Origin: Bostrychus sinensis
Lineage: Eukaryota; Chordata; Actinopteri; Gobiiformes; Eleotridae
Reading direction: 5' to 3'
Assembly: GCA_020698575.1 (NCBI GenBank)
Contig: CM036241.1
Location: forward strand, 11,241,416 to 11,305,415
DNA: 64,000 bases
Shown here: positions 13,440 through 25,358 of the stretch, one piece after another
How positions within the stretch are numbered: the stretch's first letter is position 1
Layout: each line of letters starts with the position of its first letter
Notes under the pieces: generated by a model
What the model was told of the DNA's origin: nothing
Database searches by the model: none
Seen by the model: the letters and a program-made list of their open reading frames with translations, nothing else
Position numbers and translations under genes: made by a program

Positions 13440-13805
13440 TGCTTTTTGGGTGTAAGATGCTCACACTGTCCCCAAACATCTTATAGCAGTTTGGACTCTT
13501 ACACTGCTGTTCATAGGAAACATCCAAAAACACTGTATTTCAGCCTGAAAAGCTCAAAGGGGCAATAAAAAGATTTTGTTGATTTCTCTGGCATAGAACC
13601 TCATAAAACAAAGGATCCAAATGCTTTTTGTAGCTCTCTACTTGCTCTACCTGCACAGTTTGATTGAGATTACCTCAATGGCTTTCTCAAAAAACTCATC
13701 TTTAACGGTTTTCACAGTGCAATTCTAACACATTTGTTTGCATTTGAATTAAAAAAAACGGTATCAGCATCATCCGTTGAAAAACCTGTATCTGTCGACC
13801 TCTAA
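13440..13805. repeat. Interspersed repeat shared with 38370-38752
   Basis: Same landmark order as 38370-38752: CTTACACTGCTGTTCATAGG, CATCCAAAAACACTG, CTGAAAAGCTCAAAGG, CTCTACCTGCACAG. Confidence 0.7.
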
Positions 13806-14798
13806 TCTAAACAGGGATATCGATCGACAGCGAAATGAATCATTTTATCCTTAGCGTATTACTGACCTTTTCTGAAATTTTTCCTAACAAAATAAAAATT
13901 CTGTATTTATTAAAGCAGTCTTATTTAACAGCTAGATCAATCTCTTGGCTGTGCTGAGCATCAGGCAGAAAGCTAACATGGCTAAACTCTGCTACCTTCT
14001 TCTAACCCTTAGTGCAGCAGCTGGAGTCTTGAATGATTCACAAATTGAAATTCACCTTATTCCTGCTTACATCTGACTTGCTTGTGGTATTGAACCCTAA
14101 ATTTGTAATATTTTACAACAGTATCTGATATTTATACTTCATTTTGCCTTTTTGCTGCCTAACTGTAACTGCTGTGGTCATCATACCCACCACAACAGAA
14201 CAGTTCATGTTCAGTTTAGCCCCAGAAGGTGAAGGGCAGGTGAGGTGAGATCAGACCACAGCCCCCTCCCCTCTCTCTTCTTCTTCTTCCTGTTGCGGTG
14301 TCAGCCGAAGTGCACGGTGTTCAGTGTGTTCCCCTTGAGAGCTCTGGCCTTGGAACAATGAGTCCGCCGCAGAGAACATGGTGAAAACAGAATAGCACTA
14401 TCACTCAGGGCACAGGAGGGCGATTGCAATAGAAATCTCAGTAATCTCAGTACAGCCATTTTTATAACATAGAGCCACTTATTGCTCAAAAAGTTCGGAT
14501 TGTCCCCACAATATGAGCGCTTTAGTGTTACCACATGAGAGAGTTTTATAGTTGTTCAGATGAGTATAAGACTGAGGAGAGGAAGTACTTGGAAAAAAAA
14601 ATGGTTGGTTCAAGTAGGAGACAGGGCCAGATGTTGAAGTGTAAAGAGATGGTCTGGTTACCTGGGCTTAATGGTACACTTTGGCACTTTATTTCTTATT
14701 TAGTTTAACTTTTTTCCAATCAGATTAAGGCATTGCAGTATAAAAATGTGGTGAGTTTAGTACATATTAATAAAGGAGAAGGTTGTGGAATCAATGCC

Positions 14799-15448
14799 CC
14801 AGCCTGGCCGGCAATATTATTTCTTTCTTTAATTTGCAAGTCCTCTCTGTTATCTTCTAGCCGGGCCATCCACCCCCTCCTACCTTTTTTTTTTTTTTTT
14901 GGCTCCTCAGTAATAGTGAACCATTTCTCTTTGGTCAATTTGGAACTGGCCTCTCACAGCCGTTTATCTGCAACGCTTCTTACAAATAAGGTTAATGGCA
15001 GCAGAGTGAATTTAATAAGTTCTCTCACCCAATTAACAGCATGTAGTGCTTTATTTTGTCACCTGTTGATTCTGCTGAAGTACGTGTTGTTGTTTAGTCC
15101 TCTCTGGGACTTTTTTGTCTTCGTCTCATTGCCATTTGAACAACAGTAAAGTCCCACTGACATTCGATGTAACAACCACATAAAACAAACCAACTTTTAT
15201 TGCATCTCTGTTCAACCAGCTTCTGCTGCTGTCCCTGTTCAGGTGTTTTATGGAAAAACTGGTAACAATCCACAACGTTTGTTTGTATGTCAGTGGTGCA
15301 TTGCTTATGTCCCGCCCTTCGTTTCTCTGATTGGTTACAAACATCTTTGTACAGAATAGGAAAAGAGTTTGTCTAGCTGGCCAGGTTATTTTCCCTACAT
15401 TAAGGTGCATTGGCAACTCAAAGAGGCAGTGTACATGACAAGTAGTAC
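14799..15448. mobile_element. Second copy of the 44939 element
   Basis: Shares AACAGCATGTAGTGCTTT, CTGTTGATTCTGCTGAAGTA, TATGTCCCGCCCTTCGTTTC and AATAGGAAAAGAGTTTGTCT with 44939-45604, in the same order. The open frames here (138 and 118 codons) are repeat artefacts. Confidence 0.7.
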
Positions 15449-15925
15449 TATTTAATGCTTCTGATAATATCCCATGACTCATCTTCTAATGCTTATTCCA
15501 GTTGCAGGGCCTTAGGCGGCGTACGTACTGATCAATGGTCTGAGACTTTAGAGACATGACACTGGGAGACTACCATCTCCTCTCAACATGCAAGGACAGT
15601 GGGAGTAAGCCGAGTAGAACCCACAGTAACACAGGGAGGGACATGCAGATCCAAACGCATGAGTACTAACCACTCTGTCACTGTGCATCCCTGTTCTGAT
15701 AATATATTGTTAGCAATACCAGTCTAAATCCATACTTCTATAGTGTTTAACAGCACAGGTTGTCTGTGTGGTAGTGGTAGCCCTCTGTAGCTCCTTTTAT
15801 ACCTGCATACAGTAGTGGTAGAAGATGAAAACATTTAAGTTGCACTTGGAGGCAAAATGTCTTACCTAGGAATGCACAGGACATTTTAGACTTCCTTAGT
15901 GTACTTTAAAATGTATGTTGATATA

Positions 15926-16345
15926 TAGGATCTGCACGATATGGAGAAAACATGCGATATTCAATATCTAGTGTTGAAAATTGCGATAACGATATTATTG
16001 CGATATTTGAAAATAGAGCCTGGTTTTTGTTTTGGAGTTAAATTTACTACATTTCACAAAAATTTAAGTTCCTGTATTTACAAGTCAAAACAGCGACAAA
16101 ATCAAAACTTAACACAGACTAAACCAGGAATAAAACAAGACTAAGCTGTGACTAAATTAATTAAATTACCACTAAAACTAGACTTTTTAAACATTTTTAT
16201 TTAGTCACAACACATGTTCTTTTAAGGCTCTGGTGGGAAATGATTCTTCAGTGTAAATCTCTTATATTTAGATTCTTGCGATACGGATATTGTGTATGCT
16301 GATATTGCGATAACAAGTAATTTTGCGATATATTGTGCAGCCCTA
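15926..16345. mobile_element. MITE with TAGGGCTGCACGATAT ends, copy 2
   Basis: Starts TAGGATCTGCACGATAT; ends ATATTGTGCAGCCCTA. The interior includes ACTAAACCAGGAATAAAACA, a motif also found in the array at 7685-8065. Confidence 0.85.
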
Positions 16346-16875
16346 TTGATATATAAGGTGAGTGAAATAACATTACAGATACAGTATACCACAATTGACT
16401 ATACCTTTTTGAACTATGAAACCTAATGTCTTCAACTCAGTTTTGGGCCTTTTTGTCTCTGAGTTACAGCACACTACATTGGTTCATTGCTCACACAGCG
16501 GTGGCTCTTTCAGCTCCAACAGACAGCAGTTTAAAGTGAGTCTTACACATGTATTGTATTAAACCCAGTATGAATCCTGAGGCAGCAAACTCCTTAAATA
16601 TACATTACTCCTGGAAATTTAGAGCTCGTCTTCTCTCATTAGTTTGTGATATTTTGTACTGAGGCATCTGGAACAGTTTTATCAAAATGAGCCTTTTATT
16701 GCCAATGTTTTTCTTGTAGTGTAGACTTGTATATGCCGCCCGGAGACATGCCTTTATTAAACAGAACTTATTGAGGGTTATGGAGGACTGTAGTTGTGGG
16801 ACATTTTACTACTGGGTTGCCTCAAGTGGCACAGAAAATGACATGACAGCGCAGAGCAGAGTTGTATTTGTTTGT

Positions 16876-17382
16876 TTAAAGGGGAGATATTATGCTTTTA
16901 TTAATATTTTAAACACATTTTAGTCAACTCTAGAACAGCATTTCACATTTTAAAACCTTTAAAAACATGATGTGACTAAAAGAGAATGAAGAAACCAGAA
17001 GGGGGCAGCCGAGTGTGTTACAGTCTTTTTAACATAATCAAAGAAAAATAGCACTTCACTTCCTTAAACTTTTTGTATGATGCCGTTTTACTAGAAAATG
17101 AAAAATGTCTGTGAGGAAACAGTGGAAACAGAGCTGCACACTGTATTTTTAAATAAATGAATGAGAGCAGACTGGATGTAGAGGACTTTTTGATTAGTCA
17201 ATGCTTCCTGGAGTGGGCAGAGGTTTGCGCAACTGAGCCTTTTGGGGCCCCAGAAACAGCGCCAGAGAATAGAGGATAACTTTAACAGGCCAGGTAATAT
17301 GTTTGTGATTAGAGAACAACATTATAACATGGGAGAAAGCTCAGAATAGTTGATTTTGCATGATTTACTGTGTCCCCTTTAA
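16876..17382. mobile_element. MITE with TTAAAGGGG ends
   Basis: TTAAAGGGGAGATATTATGC at the left and the complement of TTAAAGGGGACACAGTAAAT at the right. Interior shared with 12070-12420 (TGTGAGGAAACAGTGGAAAC, GATTAGTCAATGCTTCCTGG). It includes a CTCF-like CCAGAAGGGGGCAGCC at 16995. Confidence 0.7.
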
Positions 17383-17559
17383 TAATAATTCATTCCTAGG
17401 TTTATTCCTCTATCAGCTGGTGAGTGGCTCGACCCTATCCCAGCTACTTTGGGCATGAGGTGGGGCACATCCTGGACAGTGGCCAGTTAGTTGCTCGTGT
17501 TCCCTCTGGGCTTTTTTGTCATGCCATGGGCACCCCTCTTTCATTCGTGTTGGTGATTC

Positions 17560-17968
17560 TTCAAAAAGTGTCACCAACATAATATAAAATGTGTTTAAGA
17601 CATTTTATACTTGCTTCATTGTAAATACTAATTCGCCTGCATTTTTCTTTTAAACTCAAAATTAAGATAACCAAATAAAATGAATGTTCAAAAATATTAA
17701 ATAAAAATATAACTATAAATTCTGTTGAATGTACTTGTTTTATTATTTTGATATGTTATGTTTAAAATAGATGATTTCAGTGGGGAGTTATTAAAATTAT
17801 TGATTTTTGGGGGGTAAAGTCATGAATTAAAAATGTGTCAAACCTAAAAAAAAAAAAAAAAACCATATATAACTTTTAAATAATATTCCTCAGCAGTTTC
17901 TATGATTTTCTATCATCTTGAAAATAAATGATGTAATAATTCCCAAGTATCCCCACATTGGAAAACAC
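17560..17968. mobile_element. hAT-type repeat, partner of 60685-61200
   Basis: Very AT-rich body with the same landmarks as 60685-61200, ending CCCCACATTGGAAAACACTG. Confidence 0.6.
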
Positions 17969-18244
17969 TGCTCTATAAGCAAGCACTAATTTTTGCTATA
18001 TTATGTCGTTCAAAAACCAGAAATGTGAAAGATGTGATGTACAAATTAATCAATTAATTAAAGAATCTCTTGGTAAAACTAAATTCTTAATGTTAGGGTT
18101 TTCCCAAAGCATGTTAGCTGTTTCTACATCATTTCTTTCTGAGCTGTTTAGGGCCACGCACAACAATCTCAGTTTTGTTGTAATCTTTTAGTCATTTTAG
18201 CTTTTTAGCATCTATGGTTTTATCCTAAAGAAGCATGGGACAGC

Positions 18245-18540
18245 TCTCCTGCTCCTGGCTTTGAAAATACTTTGACCTTTGACCTCTTCACCTTGTGTCT
18301 CTGTAGTGAAACCGTTCCCGGCGCGTTTTCCCGCCACACACTGCAGAGGAATGTGTGAGGGGAATTGGAGGAATGTAGCAGGAATGCCGCAGACTCCAGC
18401 AGCAGTTGCAGCAGATTCAGGGCACGTTAGGTCATTTTCGCTGTCAAAGGACCAACTGTGTGGCTCTGAACGCGCGCTCGTCTCTCGTCAGCGGATTCAT
18501 CTCGGCTGCGGTCGTTATTTCGCGTAATAAGGCGGTGGGT
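18245..18540. promoter_or_regulatory. Candidate enhancer with DR1 and clustered TEAD-type sites
   Basis: A perfect direct repeat, TGACCTTTGACCT (18273-18285), gives AGGTCAAAGGTCA on the - strand, the DR1 consensus for PPAR/RXR or HNF4. Three GGAATG sites at 18348, 18370 and 18381 fit TEAD; spacings of 22 and 11 bp place them on one face of the helix. The block is GC-rich and was not matched to another repeat in the window. Function is inference. Confidence 0.35.
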
Positions 18541-18879
18541 TAAGCGTTACTGGAACAAGAGACGAACTGGGTTTACCTTTAATCCCAGTTGAGCCATTTT
18601 CTGAAACATGACACACAGACCAATAGAAAACACAGCAAATTAATACATTGTTTTTGTTTGTTTGTTGTTTTTTCTGACCAGATCCATAATAACATACAAG
18701 TAAAATCTGTTTGTCATAATTGTTTAAAAGTTGTGATCCTATATTTATAAGTCATATTTTCAGTTTGTGCTCTTTCAGAAAATGTTACTTTTTTACACAC
18801 ATTATAACTTATTTCTTGCTCAGATTCAGATTCATATTACTCAGCTTATACAGTATATATCCAAACATTCAGTGGTGTT

Positions 18880-19340
18880 TTTGTCATGGAAAGGTAGAAC
18901 ACAGGGAAAGAAGGACCCAAAAGATGCAGGACTGCAAAGGAAATCCAAAATCTCAAAATGTCCAACACAAAAAAAAAAAGAAGAGGAATCATGAAATACT
19001 AAATCCAAAACTCAAAAAAGGCAAAACAGTTGAAAAAAAGGTACAAACTTACATTAAAGATTGGAGACACAGGAGGCTCAAACACAAACATGGACTGACG
19101 TTTTTCAGGAATCTGGGTTTTTTAAGTCAGGACTTCCAAGATTCAGACGTGTCATGAAGGTGGCATTAATGCACATGGGACACGAGGCACAGGTGGAACA
19201 TACTGGAGCGGGGCAGGTAATCATACAGGCGGGAAACACAAGAGGGCAGGAAGGAAAACAGAAAAACACAAGGACTAACCAGAGATCAAAATAAAATGCA
19301 AAGGAAACAAAACAGGGACATGGACAAGATATAGACAGTT
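18880..19340. repeat. A-rich interspersed repeat
   Basis: Purine-rich text with AAGGACCCAAAAGATGCAGG, GGTACAAACTTACATTAAAG and AAACAAAACAGGGACATG is of a style common in fish interspersed repeats. The 145-codon frame here is low-complexity Lys-rich and not credible as a gene. Confidence 0.45.
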
Positions 19341-20750
19341 CAGAAATGTTTAAACTTTATTCAACATCTTTTCAGCTTTTTCAGCATCTTTCAGCTATAT
19401 TCAGCTAAATTCAAATTCTTTCAGCTTTTTCATCTCAGATTTTGTTCAACATATTTTAGCTTCTTTCTCTAAAATTCTCTGAAGGTAATTAACGTTTTCA
19501 GCAAATTTCTGCCATATTTTGGACACTTCTCACACCAATTTTAAGACAGCAAACTGAAGCTAGTGTAAGGTCTGCATTTTTAGTCTTAACAGCCAATCTA
19601 GTCTGGCACCTACAAACTGCTTTGAGGTTATTTCATCTTCTTTCAACATACAGTATTTAACAAATTTCAACCATAATTCCCCAATTGGACATGGAAGGTT
19701 TGTAGGTAATCCAAGATGTTCAAGTGAGAGTCCTGTGTTCATTTCCTCTAGAGAAAAACTTTTATATGAAACCACTAGACACCAAATAACAACAGGTGTC
19801 CAGAGTCAGTTTCACTTCTTACGCGCCTAACTTCCACTCAAATGCGCCGTGACTTCCTGCTCTCAGACATTTTTTCCCCTCAGGAAGAAGCGGCTCGCTC
19901 GCGGTGCAGTCGTCGGCAGTGCCTCGAGCAGCTGTAGACCGCGGCCCTCTGTGTGGTCCCCTAATTGCAGATCGGATGGAGCCAGTCTCGGAGATGAAAG
20001 CCCAACTTTGAGCTTTGTGCTTTTTGTGCTTTGGTGTCAGGTCTAATATGTAAAGCAGATGTGTGTTTAATAGCCAGGCATCAGTAGTTGGTAGTTGAAT
20101 AGCATTACTGTAGAGGCTGGAGTCCCCTGGGGCCACACACAAACAGGGTGTGGTCCTGTAAGAGGAGACCTGAGAGGAGCTGGGAGGATAAATATGGCTA
20201 CAAGTAAAGTTAATGTAGTTTATTTAACTGCCCCTTATTATGGGAAATATATTTAAGTTAATATATAAGACCTATAATTTATATTTTTTGCCAACCAAGA
20301 AAATGTTGAATCAGATGAATGTCGCTTTTGTTGTTTAGAGTCGGAGTCTGCCGTACATTTGACTGGCAACCCACAGAACATTGTTTTAATTTAGACTGCA
20401 GTACTGTTTTCAAATCAATATGCACGCTGCTTACAGTAATTAAAAGACTTGCAACTTATTTCATCCTTATTCAAATTTTTTAGTTTCTTTAGTTTCTTGC
20501 CAGTTTCTAGCCACTTTGTTGATTTAATCATCTAAATAATTACATTCAGAAGTAGTTTAATCCACTCCAGCCGTTGATCGACGTGGGCCAGACTACTCTT
20601 ACCAGTAAGTGCAAGCAGTAAAATTAATGTATAGCATAAAAAACAAACTAGGAATTCTGGCCAAGTTAACTTTTTACGCAAAAAGAAATTAAACAAATGC
20701 TGAAATCTTTAAAATCACAGACCACTACGTCTGAGCAGAGCACTGTGGAT

Positions 20751-21144
20751 TAGGGCTGCACGATATGGAGAAAACATGCGATATTCGATAACTATGCTGA
20801 AAATTGCGATATTGCGATATTTGAAAATAGAGCCCACTTTTCGAACATAGTAAGTTAAATTCACTACATTTCACAAAAATGTAAGTTCCTGTATTTACAA
20901 GTCAAAACAGAAACAAAATCAAAACTTAACACAGACTAAACCAGGAATAAAACAAGGCTAAGCTGTGACTAAAATGAATTAAATTACCACTAAAACTGGA
21001 CTTTTTAAACATTTTTATTTAGTCACAACACATGTTCTTTTAAGGCTGTGGTGGAAAATGATTCTGCGTTATTGCGATATATTTAGATTCTTGCAATACG
21101 GATATTGCAGTAACAATAATTTTGCAATATATTGTGCAGCCGTA
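20751..21144. mobile_element. MITE with TAGGGCTGCACGATAT ends, copy 1
   Basis: Starts TAGGGCTGCACGATATGGAG; ends ATATTGTGCAGCCGTA. About 390 bp, rich in GCGATAT units, and closely similar along its length to 15926-16345 in the same orientation. Confidence 0.85.
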
Positions 21145-22023
21145 CTGTGGATGCAATAGTTTGTTGCGTGTGAATGTAAGTGCAAAGACAGAAATCCAGT
21201 TCTTCAGTCTTAATCGAGCCACTAACATCTGTGTGATTCTGTAGTCGCTGCCTCTGTTGTTGCCCTAAGGTTCAGCTAAAGTCATGCCAGGCCTGATGCT
21301 GTATTGTTTTTTATGCTTGAACTCTAATCATCATTTTGGCTGTGACGTCCCCGTCCTCAGTTCAAACTTGATCTGATCAGATTGGGGTGTTGTTTTGAGC
21401 CAAGGATTAGTGCAGTTTTATCTGCCCCGGTCCAACTGATTACAAACACATTCACACAGCGATTACATGCAGCTTAGCGCTTGTCTTTATTAAACATCCA
21501 GAGAGGAGGAAGAGGTTTTTTTTTTTTTAGTTTGCACTGACGCGAGGTCCTACAAAGATAAGACAGACTCAGATATTCTGCCAGTATATGTGGGCAGTGG
21601 TCACAGTGTATTAAAAGAGGTCAGATAGGACTGTATAGTTTTGGATTTATTGTTGGGATGTCAAAGCATTTTAGTCATCAAATTTGTCCCTGGTCAAATT
21701 TGTCAAAATCCTTACCCTTGCCTCATTTTTCCTGCTTTTAACTTTAAAGAAAACATGTTCACTTGAGCCTAATATATCCCAGCCACTAACAGAGATAATC
21801 TGTTATTCACTTCATCTGTCAGTGGTCATAATGTTATGCCTGATCAGTGTATACATTTTATTATTCATGATGTTTTCAGTGACCAAATAATTATATCTTC
21901 TCACTTGGTAAAGTAACCAAATGTATGCTCCTCAGATTTGAAGTGGTCTAAAAAAAATCATATTTATCTTCCATTCTTCTATTTTGATGTTTTGCTATTT
22001 TCAGCATTTATTGCGACTTAATT

Positions 22024-22337
22024 TAAAGTTCCTATATTATGCTTTGTTCAGGCTTTTTGAGTCGGAATGGTGACGGAAGTTTTAGTGCTGAAATGATCAG
22101 AACGAGTCCAGTGACATTGTATGAGCTTTAGAAACACTCAGCAGCACTTCCTGGTTTCACGTTTCTATGCAGAGCCGTGAGACTGAGCGTTTTTATTCTT
22201 GAGAAGTGGACGGGCTCAACAAACAAGCATGGATAAAACAAAATACCACTCCAGGTATGTTTTTGGGGTGCAAAGAACAATATAACATGGTTAAAAGCTA
22301 AAAAAAAAAGTTGATTTAGCATAATAGGGAACCTTTA
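22024..22337. mobile_element. MITE family with AAAGGTTCCCTATTATGC ends
   Basis: Start AAAGTTCCTATATTATGC and end GCATAATAGGGAACCTTT are inverted. Right-half copies occur at 1-165 and 1440-1600, sharing CTCCAGGTATG and AAAGTCAATTTAG. Confidence 0.7.
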
Positions 22338-22597
22338 TAATAATACTATATATTGCAATAATAGAGTGCCTTTCTAGATACTTCAAGTGCTTTACGTTTG
22401 TGTGCATTGTTCATTCACTCTTCAGTCAAGTATTTTCTTCAGTGAAATTCAATTTTCAGAATGACGATGTCTCAGTCCAGTCACCTGTCATCTCCATCAA
22501 AAATAACTCAACATCTTTTAAAAAATGTAAGCTTTTTTCAGCTACTTTCTGCTTAATTCAAGGTCATTTTATTTATTTTAACTTTATTTAACAACTT

Positions 22598-23462
22598 GGC
22601 TCCCGGCGGGAGTCAGGTTTGGGAACCACAGGATTTCATCTCTGCTTTTTGCGGATGATGTTGTCCTGTTGGCTTCATCAAACCAGGACCTTCAGTGTGC
22701 ACTGGGGCGGTTTGCGGCCGAGTGTGAAGCGGCTGGGATGAGAATCAGCACCTCCAAGTCCGAGGCCATGGTTCTCGACCGGAAAAGGGTGGTTTGCCCC
22801 TCTCCAGGTTGGAGGGGAGCTCCTGCCTCAAGTGGAGGAGTTCAAGTATCTCGGGGTCTTGTTCACGAGTGAGGGAAGGATGGAACGTGAGATCGACAGA
22901 CGGATCGGTGCAGCGTCTGCAGTAATGCGGTCGTTGTATCGGTTTGTTGTGGTAAAGAAGGAGCTGAGCCGAAAGGCGAAGCTCTCGATTTACCGTCGAT
23001 CTACGTTCCTACTCTCACCTATGGTCATGAGCTTTGGGTCATGACCGAAAGGACAAGATCCCGGATACAAGCGGCCGAAATGAGTTTCCTCCGCAGCGTG
23101 GCTGGGCGCTCCCTTAGAGATAGGGTGAGGAGCTCTGTCACACGGGAGGAGCTCGGAGTAGAGCCGCTGCTCCTCCACATCGAGAGAAGTCAGTTGAGGT
23201 GGCTTGGGCATCTGTTCCTGATGCCTCCTGGTCGCCTCCCTGGGGAGGTGTTCCGGGCATGTCCCACTGGGAGGAGGCCCCGGGGAAGACCTAGGACACG
23301 CTGGAGGGACTACGTCTCTCGGCCTGGGAACGCCTTTGGGTCCCCCGGTAGAGCTGGAGGAAGTGTCTGTGGATAGGGAAGTCTGGGCATCTTTGCTTAG
23401 ACTGCTGCCTCCGCGACCCGGTCCCGGATAAGCGGAAGAAGATGGATGGATGGATGGATGGA
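22598..23462 (+). mobile_element. 5'-truncated non-LTR retrotransposon (LINE) with TGGA tail
   Basis: Fragments of a reverse transcriptase are readable: LLFADDVVLLASSNQDLQ with the FADD catalytic box at 22648-22659, then AAGMRISTSKSEAMVLDR and, in other frames, FKYLGVLFTSEGRME and AEMSFLRSVAGRSLRDRVR. Frame changes near 22800-22840 and 22990-23040 show it is dead. The 3' end is a (TGGA)n run (23441-23462), typical of a common fish LINE group; I do not assign a clade. A perfect 13-bp target duplication, TATTTAACAACTT, flanks it (22585-22597 and 23463-23475). This is a complete picture of a 5'-truncated insertion within the atg7 intron. Confidence 0.92.
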
Positions 23463-24258
23463 TATTTAACAACTTCTTCTTTTGCTCACATTTTTTTTCT
23501 CTGAGCATCTTTTAACCTCTTTCATCTTACTTCTCTCTTTAGTTTTTTCATCTTCAGCAATCACTCACAATGACTTCAAACTAATAAATAAAAGTGATCT
23601 ATGCTGATATCTGGACTACAGTACAAGCCTGATTCGTTGCTTCCTTGGAAATCTCAAAACCAAACCAAAGCCTGCTAATTTGGACCAGTCGGTGGAGTTA
23701 TGTATTTCACGCAGTGCTTTCCACAAATCTGCTCATGCGTCGCTGCCACTGGGGTAAACAGCTGAGAAACATCCCAAGCATTCAGCGAGTGTAGTGTGAA
23801 GTTGTTGCCTTGAAGTTTTTTTGTTACATAGCCTCCACCTCCTTTCCCCCCTTCAGGTTGCCTCCTTGCTTTTTTTTTTTCTTCATTTTGAACAAAGGAA
23901 TCCTCCAAAACACTGGCAGGGCACTGGCGTGGCAGCGGGCCAGAGAGGGGCTCCAGTGTCACCCCATTCAAAGCGCTCATTGCCTGCGGTCTTTTTGATG
24001 CTCGCTCCCCGGCAGCAGTGGAGCAGAAACTAACAATGTTCAGCTTTGATATGAATTTGTCCCTGATTCCCCACACACTGCCCCACAGCCTCCAGCTACA
24101 CCAGGACAGGCCCGAGGGGGTCACAGCCAACTAGAAAGCCAGTAGTCAAGCTAAAAACATCTAATTACATTGTCTTGTGTTCATCTTCTAGTTCAGTGGT
24201 AAATGCTCTGTACATTAAACCCCTTATGGACAGTGTTGGTTTGTTGTGGCTGCCTAAT

Positions 24259-25358
24259 GGACCTTTTCCACCAGCACTACTTGGTTTTACTCTACTCACT
24301 TCTGCTCGGTTTGGGGGGTTTATTATAGGCGGGGAACTGAGGTGACGTCCTGTAAGCATGACATAAACAACAACAATGGAGGACACAGAGGCAATGCTGC
24401 ACTCTGTTCTGGTTTTGTGTTTTTTTGTCACCCGCAAAGCCGAAGAAAACAGCTAAAAAAAGGCTACAAGTGAGGCCAAACACACACTGGATACTTGCGT
24501 GTCCGTTACGTGTCCCGTACGACCTCCGTAACAAAACAGACGCCAGTCAAGCACGAGTTCACACCTGCTGCGTTGTAGTACGTGTCTGTGTCTTGCACTC
24601 CAACAAAAATAGTATTCAGTCTTTTTTTCATGGATGCTTTAGGGGTCAAGCATAAAGTTAACAGAGAAGATCAAGTCAGGCAGGACATCAGACCTGGGAC
24701 CAGTGAAGAGGATCTGGGATATTTATTTATTGATTTAAAAGGGGACAGTGTGCATTAATCAGCAAACAATGTAAATACACCAGAGTTAGCCAAATTAAGC
24801 TAATTTTCAATGGTAGTCCCCTGCCAGCTGTAAAAAGGCAACCTAAAAAATAAAAAAAAGTGCCCCCTAATCCTCAAACATTCATACATCTATACATATT
24901 TACATGAAAATAGTGACAGTAAGAAATGATAACAGCAAAGATTTTAAAATAAAAACACTTGTGCAGACTCTCGCTTGTATATCTGTGTAAACATTATGTC
25001 TTAACGGTGCCACAAATCAGACACCAGTATTTATAAGTATTTATATACGTAGCGTCTTTACCCAGGGTTAGAAGCACAAAAGTCAGGGAAATAATCTCCA
25101 AATGAACTGAAGATCGAGGTCAGAGCCAAACGTGGCTTTTATTTACAGTTAGCTCTCTGTACATTGTTGTCATCGCTTTTAAACTAAAAATGCCGGTTTG
25201 TTTTTGTGGCTAACGTCGCACTCACAGCTGACAACATTCTCAGTCAGTGACCAGCGATCTGTAAACGTCACATTTTAGCACTGGTTTGACTCAGTTGGAA
25301 CCTAATGGAAAAGTTGACAAAGCAGGTAGAACCGAGTAGTGCTGGTGGAAAAGCGCCA
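24259..25358. mobile_element. 1.1-kb inverted-repeat DNA element
   Basis: GGACCTTTTCCACCAGCACT at the left and AGTGCTGGTGGAAAAGCGCC at the right. The element contains other repeats (24719-24960) and a segment at 24545-24620 that recurs inverted at 47788-47862. Confidence 0.65.

Noticed and set aside
14733..15482. 138- and 118-codon open frames
   Set aside because: They fall in a repeat shared with 44939-45604 where the same frames are not kept.
22669..23376. Host gene with reverse-transcriptase-like frames
   Set aside because: Frames are broken pieces of one LINE bounded by a target duplication.
23675..24130. 151-codon - strand open frame
   Set aside because: Compositional (GC-rich block plus poly-T giving a Lys run); no family resemblance. 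The DNA may be a conserved non-coding element instead.
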